The notes under the pieces: model-generated
Seen by the model: only the letters and a program-made list of their open reading frames with translations
The model's database searches: none
Told to the model about the DNA's origin: nothing
In this document: positions 1-10,700 of the stretch, piece by piece
Layout of the letters: each line of letters starts with the position of its first letter
Numbering within the stretch: position 1 is the stretch's first letter
NCBI GenBank assembly: GCA_013407085.1
Contig: JACCGJ010010968.1
Span: 1 to 64,000, forward strand
DNA from: Atriophallophorus winterbourni
Lineage: Eukaryota > Platyhelminthes > Trematoda > Plagiorchiida > Microphallidae
Direction of reading: 5' to 3'
DNA length: 64,000 bases
Translations under genes and position numbers: made by a program

Positions 1-240
1 TGTCTGCATGTATGTATGTCTGCATGTATGTCTGCATGTATGTATGTATGCATGTATGTCTGCATGTATGTATGTATGTATGCATGCATGCATGTATGTA
101 TGTATGTATGTATGTATGTATGTATGTATGTATGTATGTATGTATGTATGTATGTATGTATGTATGTATGTATGTATGTATGTATTTATGTGTGTATAAA
201 ATCTCAAGCTTGATCAATCCAAAATCAATCAAGTGTGTTG
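1..240 (+). repeat. (TATG)n microsatellite joined to a decayed S repeat
   Basis: Bases 1-190 are an imperfect then perfect TATG tetranucleotide run, with TGTC/TGCA variants in the first 100 bases. It leads into an aaatctcaagcttgatcaa stretch that resembles the border of the S repeat (gcacaagcctgatccagg), which elsewhere carries a short NATG tail. This looks like the expanded tail of an S copy. The ORFs across it are translated repeat and not genes. Confidence 0.85.
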
Positions 241-362
241 CGAATGAGCAGAGCAACATCAACACGACAGCTTCCTAACAGATTTCACTGCCATAGATCA
301 AAACAAGCATTCCTTACCACTTCCCTTGACAACATACAAGTTTAATCAAACATTCCTACAAC
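232..362 (-). mobile_element. RTE-type LINE 3' UTR relic
   Basis: This segment matches the better preserved minus-strand RTE 3' region at 9310-9440 (agcagagc-acatcа-type block, then gacaacatacaa and caaacattcc). It is non-coding, decayed and lacks both ends. Confidence 0.6.
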
Positions 363-402
363 CGTTGATTGATCGTCCACAAACACCGTCTACAAAAATC
401 AA

Positions 403-522
403 TCAGTCTTAACATAACATTGCAAAAAACAACCAATTTTGGCAATTTGATCCGACTCACCTTATCAGCAGCTGCCAAGAGGTCCTGTGCCAATTTATCC
501 AAACCAACCACATGCCCAGTGC
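403..522. repeat. Left copy of a ~115 bp direct duplication containing the end of SPOP exon 6
   Basis: Bases 403-522 repeat 955-1070. The last ~70 bp, which is SPOP coding sequence plus the splice donor, is identical between copies; the intronic part has several substitutions and a small indel. The RTE 3' end at 523-954 lies exactly between the copies, as expected of a long target-site duplication. This copy is the downstream intronic one, so its donor is a decoy. Confidence 0.85.
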
Positions 523-954
523 ATAGGCAGTTAAAAACTTTTCCCATTTCGGCGCAGCGAGTCTTCCTGGCTGGTGTATCCGCGATCAGATAACGCAGTG
601 GTTAGTTAGGCTTCAGGATATGTCCCGAAATCGTGTTCAATGGCGGTCTTGCACTAAGCATATTCTTGGAGTGTTTGCTTAACCTAGTATGTTGTCAAGC
701 TGAGTGACGAGAAAAGCATGACAGTGATGCATGACAGTGAAAGCCGCAAAGAAGCTGCCGGACTGATGTCGCTCTACTCGTTCACGAAACTTGTTTGAAT
801 GCATGTTCCGTTCGAGGTGCTTACTCTTCTATAGAATCCGCAGCTATTTAAGTCCCACCCTTGCCCATCTTTTAGGATTTTACTTTTTCATGGTTGTGTA
901 GCAGTTAAGCATTCGGTACGTGCTACCGATGTAATGTTGTCTGTGATGATGATG
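523..954 (+). mobile_element. 5'-truncated RTE-type LINE insertion (3' end)
   Basis: It starts inside the C-terminal coding region (the cataggcagttaaaaac block, also at 2370) and runs through the family 3' UTR to a (GAT)n tail at about 945-953. It is opposite in orientation to SPOP and lies in its intron, between the two copies of the duplication. Other copies are at 2236, 5885, 9124, 12040 and 53641. Confidence 0.88.
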
Positions 955-1070
955 AATCGGTCTGAACATTGCAAAAACAACCATTTTTGGCAATTTGCTC
1001 CGACTCACCTTATCAGCAGCTGCCAAGAGGTCCTGTGCCAATTTATCCAAACCAACCACATGCCCAGTGT
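955..1070. repeat. Right copy of the ~115 bp duplication (includes the functional SPOP exon 6 donor)
   Basis: This is the partner of 403-522. It is continuous with the exon body, so its GTGAG donor at 1008 is the usable one. Confidence 0.85.
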
Positions 1071-1772
1071 AGATATACCGCAACACTTCGGCCAACACGT
1101 CTGGTTCCATATCATTGATTTCCACGCGATTCGCCCGTGACTCTTCCATCCCGTGTTCAAACATGGCGGCGAAAACCGGACTCCTGGCAGCCAGGATGGC
1201 CTTGTGTGCCTCGAACTGTCGCAGTACCACCGGACCCGTATTAGCCAAGGAAGAATTCGCACATGTCGTGGAGGAACTCGTGGTAGCTTGATTCGCGGAA
1301 AGATTCTTCGGCTTGCACGGCTCGATCGTTCCGTGGTTCAACGCCGCGGAAGGGCTGGTGGTTGACGCGGATTTGACATTCACGGAACTGCCACGCTGCG
1401 AGCGAGAACTGCGGGTGGATTTCACGCAGGTTGTAGGAGTGGAGGACGGGGTTAGCACATTGGTGGCCGCGGTCGTGTTGCGCCGACGATTGCTTCGACG
1501 GACACGGGATGGGGCCGCAGAGGATGCGTCACCACCAGTCTCCGAATGCTCTTTCACGACCGCGCTATTCCGGGAACTACGAGTAGAGATTTTCCCGGTG
1601 GTTGCGGTGTCATTGCTTGTACTACCGACCAAATCTGTGGCCGAGGAAGCATTGGTTACTTGGCAAGGGTTTGCAGGGCCCGGGATGGTGGTGGTCGTGG
1701 TTGTTGTAGAGGGTAAGGCGGCGGTGGACTGGGTTGGATTGGAATTGCGGCAAGTGCGACAGTGGCACTGGT
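1009..1772 (-). CDS. SPOP: SPOP exon 6: second part of the insertion plus BTB core
   Basis: The acceptor is a T-rich tract ending in CAAG at 1773; the phase-1 join to exon 5 makes an Asp codon. The first ~182 residues are insertion: a CHCRTC motif, a Thr run, a basic stretch (RVRRSNRRR) and Ser/Thr-rich segments. The BTB then resumes at about protein residue 650 with [32 protein letters not shown] and [20 protein letters not shown]. The donor is AAG|GTGAG at 1009/1008, phase 0. The next exon was not found within bases 1-1008. Confidence 0.92.
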
Positions 1773-4700
1773 CTTGAAAAAGAAGAGATACAACATTATA
1801 CACCCAAGCAGTCGAGCTTGGATGAAGATAAAGTGCGCGTGGGCAAACATTCAGTCAGGTTTCCCGGGGTTAGATAGATACATCGGTACCATGAGCTGGA
1901 GAACAAGTGACGGAAAGACATAATCGAAGACCGCAACATGTTAAAAGAGTATCGAAGCCGATCGTCTTAAATCTTGTCCTCATCATCATGGGCATCATTG
2001 AACTGAGAGCTTCAACCATGGTAACATCGCTGAGGTAATGGCGGAACCAAAACACTGTGGAATTAGTATACGATCAGGCGCAGAAACAAAAGAAGTTGGT
2101 GCCTAAACCTGGAACCAAATAGCATTCAATCAAGTTTTACGAGTGAATGGAGCGATATTAGCAGGATATTAATCTTGTGGCTTTCATAAACTTCTATCAT
2201 AACAAGCTTTCCTCGCGAATTTCCTTCATGTAGAGAAGCAGATAACCCGGCATAGGCTACACTGGTTGGGTCACATTTTACGGATGCCGGACCACCGACT
2301 TCCGAGACGGATGCATTTTGCGACGCCACATCCTGATTGGCGTAAATCTCTGGATGGACAAACCGTCACATGGCATAGGCAGTTAAAAACCCTTACTAGT
2401 AAGCTTTCCAAAGTCGGCGCAGCACGTCTTCCAGGCTGGTGTCCCCGCGGTCAGATATCGCAAGGGCTAGTTACGCTTCAGTATATGTCACTGGCGGTTG
2501 TGCACTAAACATTTTTCAGAGTGTTTGCTTAACCTTGTATGTTGTCAATCGGAGTGACGAGAAAAGCTTGTTATGATGCATGTCAGTGAAAGCCGCAAGG
2601 AAACTGCCATGCTGATGTCGCTCTACTCGTACACGAAACTTATTTGAAGGCATGTTCCATCCGAGGTGTAGGCACCTCATCTGAGATTCTTTGGGCTTAC
2701 TCTCCTATAGAATCCGTGGATAATGAAGTCCCACCCTTGCCCATATTTTAGGATTTTACTTTTTCATGGTTGTATGGCAATTAAGCATCCGGTATGTGCT
2801 ACCGGTGTAATGCTGTCTGTGATGGTGATGATGATGATGATGATACAGGATTAATCAAACAGTGCAAGAGGATGCCTGCAACAAGACTACCTCCGAAAAC
2901 GTGCGAAGACCGATCGAACTTCAGCCAGTTTATCGGTCACAGTCTTGATCAGCTTGAACCGAGTCAGAGTTTGGCCACCTCTATGACGACGCCCTTCCGA
3001 GTGGCAAACAAAACCACATAAGGAAAACAATGATTTCCCGATCGAAATATGTGACACAACCAGCGGCTTTTCGCAATCTACGCCACTGCCGAAGATCTTA
3101 TTACGGATAGTTAAGTTGCGGATTCGATGGTGCCAACTAACTTGAGCGATGGTGTGGACAGAATGGGTATCAAAGACCCGCAGACGTTTTAACTCTCCTT
3201 TTCTCTGAAAGATTCATCATGAGGAGGAGGATGAAAGATTCACACTCGGAAAGCAAGACTGCACCAACCGCTGCACTATAAACTCTGCTCTTGAACATCA
3301 AAGACTAGACTCTCTAACCTCTCAGATGACCCAAGCTAGGCAACTCGATCATTGCTGTGAAAATGTGCATCGAAATCTTATCATTCAAACAGGTGCTACT
3401 CGTAATAAATTCGAGCACACTGAACCTACGAGTTAGGAAGAACTTGCTCTTGACCTCTTGAACTTTGGAGGAATTGCGTAACACGTCACATCTGCTGAGC
3501 ATAGATCACGCTAACAGCGTGCAACTGTCGCCGATCGGTTGAGTACTGTTGATCGCTGTGAGCAATGTGGTGGGGATTTTCCTTCGGAATCGGACTGTTT
3601 GTCATATGAAGCTTGCGATGTACATCCATGGGTGATAACGGCCGAAGGAGGCCAACGGCAGCAACAATAACAACGCACCATACAACTACACAAGTGTGTA
3701 AAACTGACCATAATTACACGTTCTTCATTTTCGAGACAGAATGGCAGATGCACTCGCCCCCCAAGCAATTCGCATCTCCTTAACATGCTGTTAAGTCCGA
3801 TCTATTCCCTAAACACAACGTTTCCTCGCTTCGGCGGTAGCAATCAAAGAAACAAATACAACCCTGGTCCAAAGGTTGTCCATATCCGTGTGTGGCAGTG
3901 GGGCTAATCTCCCACTGTCTCTAAAATACTCCAATATGGCGCGCGTCTCAAATAGCCTCTGACAACCAAGTCCAGCTTCTGGTCTGCACGAGTGGCTCCC
4001 CGAACCCGGCGGAACTGCTTCTACCAACAGGAGAAGGGGCGAGTGACTGGCGCCTGAAAACCAGTTTGCTTCGGGCAGATGGAGTTCGTTAGTCTGGGAG
4101 GGGAAGGAAAATCATGATTTTCAACCTCCGCTGCCTTGCGGGATACCCGATCTCGGGAAAGGCTTCGGGAGAAAACCCTGAGGAAAAATCTGGAGTAGAG
4201 TCTGGTAGACGGTTAGTTGGTGTACACAACCTCTTTCTGCTGCCTTACAGGTAGCACTTGGATGTGCAAAGGCTAGAGAAGCTGACTCGAACAAACGCCG
4301 AGTGATGCTAGGGACGCCGCTTTGTAGCTAAATTCCCAAGAATCTTCATTGAAACCGACTCATCCTCCAGGAGGTGATAGTCGCACAAAAGTAAGTAAAG
4401 TAAGTACTTGGACGGTGTCAAGCGCTCCTAAAAGATATTAAAATTCTATAATACAAAAACAGAATAGACTATAAAATAAAGAATAAAGCCCGTTGATCAC
4501 TTTTCTCTTTCTATACTTGTATTTTCATCGCAGAGCTCCGGATCAAACGAGACCTACGATTGCATATGATTCACGAAAAAACGATCTATCAGCAAACGCA
4601 GATTGTTACACGCGTGTGTCTCAAGGTGTATTACTGACGCTTGATGTCATTCTACAAACTAGGTCACCCAAGGCACTCGAAATGATTGCCGCTAAAACTC

Positions 4701-7700
4701 TGGTGACGGCTGTGTGTGTGAGAGTCGCCGAGATTTAGACAATCGCTCTCGTACAATGGATGTTAACTGGTAGTAAGAAGCTCGACAACACAATACGTAA
4801 GAACAAGCAGGTCGACGCTAAATACGCAACGCTGGTTTTGTGGTACCAGGCCAAACACCAACCTGACAAGTGGAGAGCCGTAGGTATTCAAACAGCTGAA
4901 TGTTCTAGCATTGTTAAGGCTGGTGTGCTCAGGCTGAAAGTATAAGCATCGTCTACGGTGGTTGAAAGTAGGAACAGAACTGGATAGAGCAAGGCGATTA
5001 AACATATTTGACATCGATCGGGAGTCCATAATCATGAAAAGAAAGTTTTTAAATGAATCGGTTAGAGCAGATTTTTGGTTCGCTTCTGACACTGAAGCTT
5101 TGTTAGACCAAGTGTGTCAGTACGAATAGGGTTCAGGTTTAAACGGCATTTTCTTGACCAATCCTTAGTTCTCTAAGATAGACAGGCGAGATCAAGAGAA
5201 TTTATCACACACACCCCGAAATGCTGTATTAATCCCTAAATTGTTTATTTTGTGTGCAGGTACGAACAGCGTCCGCTGAACAACTGCTTACGTAATCCAT
5301 GTGCACATTAGGTGTTATGCACGTTAATCCTTATCCACTACAGAACCGAACGCCAGATTGTTGATATATCCACCTTGTTCACCGCATTCGCCCTAGCCTT
5401 TGCTATTTCGACTGTCTCAGCTTGAAGTCTTTCCCGATAAGATTTCACACCCCGTTTGATCACTTCCACGTCATCAAGATCTACGCTGTGACCCGTGTCT
5501 AGCATGTGTTCAGCTAGGGCAGAATCCCGAATCAGTGATTGATATTCACTGGGATCGCGAGGTTGCTTTCCTATTCGTTTCCTATGTTCGTTCACCCTAG
5601 TGCAAAGTTCTCTAGACGTTTTCCCTATGTAAACTCTTGCACTTGAATTTGCAGATGCAGTTGATCACACAACCTAAAGGAGTCTTATCTTTGAGAAGCC
5701 TAAATACGGAGCGAAGCATTCTATTTCTCTTATATGTTACTCTAATACCTGCATTTTTCAGGATTCGACTTATTCCTTTCAATAACTGGATAGAGATCTG
5801 TAGGGAAACCTACCCCGACCCGCATCTGTGATGAAACACAAGATTTCAGTGAAATCAGTCACATACGCATTGACACGCTGGCTGAGTTTTTGAAAAGGAA
5901 CCTGTCGTGCTGATGCTGCTCTACTCGTCTACAACACTTGCATGAACGAGTGATTGATTCAAGGTGCAGGTACCTCATCCAAATGGAGATGTGCCTCATC
6001 TTCTCTTCGACAGGTTCAGTACCGTTTTATGTCTCACCCTTCCCCATCGTTTTAGGATTTTTCAACATATCATGGCTGGATGACAGTTAAGCACTCGGTA
6101 AAATGTCGTCCATGGTGATTCCAGGTGTCAATGATACCGAATACGCGTAGTCATTACAACTGCTTCCAGCAGCAAGATCATTATTTTGAGGCCAACCTCG
6201 TCAAGGTCATTGATCGTAAGGAGTAACGGAGTATGATGATGATAATATATATTCAAGAGAGCAATACCAACAACGGTTGGCGACCGACTGAGAAACTGAC
6301 CTTGTTTTTTCGTTTGGCCATTCGCACTGGAATCAATTTTTCCGCACAAATCACACCGGGAGTCGTCTCCGCTGGTAAATGGCAAACCAGACGATGGCGT
6401 CGATGAAGACGACGCAGCGCGCCATTCGGCACTATTCGACGATACGCTGATAGAATCCGCGGGAGGGGGTTTCACACGACAAGGCGTATCCAGTTCACTT
6501 GCCACAGAAGCGCTTCGCCCAAGGGGGATGATAACGCCTTTGGGAGGTTGAACTGAAGGCGTCGCGGGAGACATGGTGGACACCGGTTGCTGTTTTACGG
6601 ACGTCCCCGAGACAAATAACACCGTCGGACACATGGGTGAATCGGTCACTTTGGACGGAAAAGCAGCAACCGCTTCTGCCTCATCACGATCGACCGGGAC
6701 CATAGACTGCGGCAACGACAACGAAACATCATCCGGAAGACTCGAGGTTCGATCGTGCTGGCTAATAAACTGTGAATCCTCGTCACGTTCGCTTTCTTCG
6801 CCGACGTTTTCACGGTCGTCTTCGGGCTCTTCTTCAAACTCATCGGTCTCCTCGACTTCGTCTCGCTCTTCTTCTTCTTCTTCCTCCTCCTCTTCTTCAC
6901 CATCTTCTTCCTCAGCGGACTCGAACGAGGTCACATATTTCTTCTCTTCATCCGACTGATCTGGAAGATATATCGAGGGATTCCGGTCTTTGCATTGATC
7001 TACCAAGTTGCCCGAGTTGTTGGCCACAACAACCAAAGTGACGTCGGTCAATATTTGGCGAGACCACAGACTGCCGATATCCTCGTGGAGGTTGCATTCC
7101 GGAATAACGATCCGTTGATTGTTAACCTGACCACTTTCTGAGAGCGTTTCACCGACTACAGAGACCTGTGAACAGGGGGACGACACAGTAAGACGTGGTG
7201 TCATTTAGCAGGGAGAGTGTAAAAAGTGATGGTGTCGTTGAATATATAGAGAAAAACGGGTTTATCGAGCGTTACGGGACCCGGAATACATTTTATCTAC
7301 GAACAAGCGGAGGAACTTATATGCTACCACACGTCAAAATGGTTCCTAGATCGCGACACATGTTCACCGCCCGTTCGGAGTAGAAGTCGCTCAAAAACCG
7401 TGCTCAACACTACGCAGTAAAGTCAGAAAGATCGTCGACATGAGGATCTCAATACACGAGGATCAATTTGGACACAACTCCGAGGAGAAATATCCAAAAT
7501 AATAGGCAAAGATCGCAATCGGCGTGTATGAGAACTCCCTAGAGTCGTGGCATTCAAAAGGATCAGCCATCAACCAACACCTCCAATTGGCTGCCACATG
7601 CAGGCCAATCAGAAATCGGATAGGAAGAGCGATGAACAAGGTGATAAACACAATGAATGGACAAAAGAACACCGTATAAAAAGCCCATGAATAATAATCG

Positions 7701-10700
7701 CACATCACTTCGAAAGAAGTTTAGCTGATGAAGTCATCTGGTATGAAGGTATGGTATGAAAGCACAAGCATGAACCAGGCAAAGTGCCGCATAGCCGGAG
7801 ACTGTGCGTGAGCTAAGATACTGCCAGGCTACCCAGGCCTAAACAGATATGATGACGAAATGTCAAAAAACATCGAGGCCTCGACGACAAAATGAGGTTA
7901 ATCAAACCTAATCGAGATGTAAGTCCTGGAACGAACTGGGTTAAGAATCTATCGAACCGAACGCCATCGACAGATGAGGAATACGTTTGAAAATAGTGAA
8001 CTTCCTGTCTCGGCCACTTCCTGCTCCATCATAATCAGCTTAGTGACTCGGGAAGCAGGTGACACCGGACCATCAAGACAGAAGCTCGTCATGACCGAAA
8101 TTATTAGAAGTACAATTCTATCGGTGAAAAAATAAAACTTTTGATCGATTACGTGGTGGCGAGAAGCACGCGCCTTTTTCGTTTATGTAACAAGCGTCGA
8201 TAAACGTAAGCGCTTGTGATGCACACTCCTCCAAGGTTACTTTGAGGACATGAGTGCGTACTATTTGCTAAGCGTAGCGCTGTGAACACCCAAATTGAAT
8301 CACTGTTGACCCGGTTTTGCACTAGTGTATGTATGCACGAAAGCATAGGACTGATTCAGGCAAAGTGAAGCACGGTTATTGACTGCTGGTGGGCTAAGAT
8401 AGTGTTAGATTGCCCGGGCTTAGATAGATAGGGGAACGAAACTAGAAATGGGACTCCAGCCTGTCTCAGCATGCTCACTACCGTCGCCCAATCAATTTAG
8501 CACGGTGTTAGCTGCACAGCTCAAAAGTAATGTACGATTGCACATCCGTGCCAACATATCAATAGGACATCTGGTCAGTGTTCGTGAAAGAGCATAAATG
8601 CCTGGCACGGTATATCACTGTGAACTTTGAGAGGAGAACAATACTCCCGCATCGGACTGCAAAGGGGTGTAGAGTCTGAAATAATATTGATTGAGATGTA
8701 CATTGGTGGCCTGAATCAAATAAAGGAGAGCAACATGCCGCCCTAACTAAACGACGATGTATAATTCCGCGCGAATTTCATCAGAAAACGCCTACTTTGT
8801 AAAAATCTCTATCTAGTACACTAGCAGCTGCTATAGGGGTAAAACAACGATGTAATGACGTCCATGACGACGCAGTGACAACATACTTCTCCTTTTAAAT
8901 GTACGATTTATTGGGTGAAATTTCCGTCAACAGCAGATGAAAGAATGCTTTTCCGTATTCACAAAACTGAGAGATTTACTGACGGTCACCATGATTGAAA
9001 ATGTGCATGAACGATTCTGGGAATATCCCTCAAGAACTACGCAATCAAACTCATGACTGTGAGAGACCGAGTCAACGACCAGTTGTTTGTCATTTGTACA
9101 CAAACACATGTGAATTGAGGATATCATCATCATCATCACAGACAGCATTACACCGGTAGCGCGTACCGAATGCTTGACTGCCACACAACCATGAAAAAGT
9201 AAAAGCCTAAAAGATGGGGAAGGGTTGGACTTAAATAGCTAAGGATTCTATAGAAGAGTAAGCACAAACAAACTGGGTAGAGGTGCCTACACCTCGAATG
9301 GAACATGCATTCAAACAAGTTTCGTGAAGGAGCAGAGCGACATCAGCATGGCAGCTTCCTTGCGGCTTTCACTGTCATGCATCATAACAAGCTTTTCTCG
9401 TCACTCCGTTTGACAACATACAAGGTTAAGCAAACACTCCAAGAAGATGCTTAGTGCAAGATCGCCATTGAACACGGTTTCTGGACATATCCTGAAGCGT
9501 AACGAGCCATTGCGATATGTGATCTCGGGGACACCAGCCTGGAAGACGCGCTGCGCCTACTTTGGAAAGGGCAGGCATAGGTAAATTACAAGCATGCAAC
9601 ATTGAGTAGTAAGAAGCGGCGGTGATGTATGAAATTACCAGTCCGGACCCAGGCTAATTCCCGCAAATCGTGGACCGCACGTGGTATGGTATGGTATGCA
9701 AGCACGAGCCTGATCCAGGCAAAGTGTACGTAAGTAATTAAAAAACAAAGCAAGACGCAAGGACCAATATATTGTGGTGTTCACATTACCCTCGCTTACG
9801 CACCACAACCGGTTTGTGTCTGTTTGTCGTCATCAGGTGAAAAGAGTAAGGTCAGTTTTAGTGAGCTATGAAACAGTGGTAAACAAAGTTGGACTTGTAC
9901 TAAGAGATTCAGTATTTAGGCAGTGAACAAAGAACATTTTATCTAATGCGTTTTAGTATAAACATGTCTAGAACCAGAAAATATACTGAGAAAATCGTGG
10001 AATAAAAGCATATATGTAAGCACCATTTCGTACTTTTTGACACGCCCGAATGTGCAATGGTGTAGTAATTGTGTACAGCACAGATTACGTCGTGTTAAAC
10101 TTATTTGCCACCGGTGCCGAGCTGCATGTGTGATTACGATACAGTCTCACTTTGAGAGTATCTTATTCGGCACGCAGTCAATGACTGTGGGGCATTTTGG
10201 CCGAATAAAAACTTATGATTTCACGCCAGTTTAGAAAAAAGCGCAAAGCAAACATTAGGTAATCCTCAAGCCATGCTGGCACGAAATGACAAGAATGGAT
10301 CCAAGCAAAAACGCATATGCAGAATGTGTGCGTTCGTTAGGATATTGTCAGGTTGATCGGGTGGAAACCTGAAATTCACACCAACACTCAGAAAGGTTAG
10401 AAAAGACCTAATTCACACATACATATCACTAAGGGGTGCCAATGCATGGACTCAACCACGGATGTCCCCTTCAAGCCACTAAAAACAGGCGCTACGTTGT
10501 ACGGTAGGAGGGACTTGAATACAGTAAAGTTGCAATTAAACGCGTGAAAATGAAAGACGTGAACCACATTAATCACCCCAAAGCTTATGGACGCTTGACT
10601 GAACACGAAAACACACAAACATACAACATACAATGTAAAAGTACACTCGATCAGACTAAACCTACTTCACACAAAATTGTCAGTCGATCGTTGGGTAACA

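Larger units (their letters stand above)
1891..6300 (-). other. SPOP intron 5 remainder
   Basis: Intron 5 spans 1773-6300. Outside the listed RTE, Penelope, P and S pieces, 2852-3434 and 4416-5336 hold no recognisable gene. Small ORFs at 4493-4945 on either strand have no family signature. Confidence 0.5.

Noticed and set aside
8..278. Three overlapping ORFs rich in M-Y-V-C repeats
   Set aside because: They are translations of the TATG microsatellite in all frames; no gene evidence.
356..547. A second BTB gene copy on the minus strand
   Set aside because: Only the last ~60 coding bases of exon 6 are duplicated, bounded by the RTE insertion; it is a target-site-type duplication.
1313..1777. 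Plus-strand ORF of 154 codons opposite SPOP exon 6
   Set aside because: Shadow of the minus-strand exon; the low-complexity Ser/Thr coding creates long antisense frames.
6573..6959. Plus-strand Ser-rich ORF of 128 codons
   Set aside because: Antisense of the Glu-rich tract of SPOP exon 5 (GAA/GAG read as TTC/CTC and TCT/TCC).
7166..7204. ATG at 7204 as the start of a separate 358-residue acidic protein
   Set aside because: A C-rich splice acceptor at 7166-7180 and exact phase match to the upstream MATH exon show that this is an internal SPOP exon.
10037..10234. ORF with several Cys ([18 protein letters not shown])
   Set aside because: Short, inside SPOP intron 4, spacing does not fit a known zinc finger, no second copy in the window.
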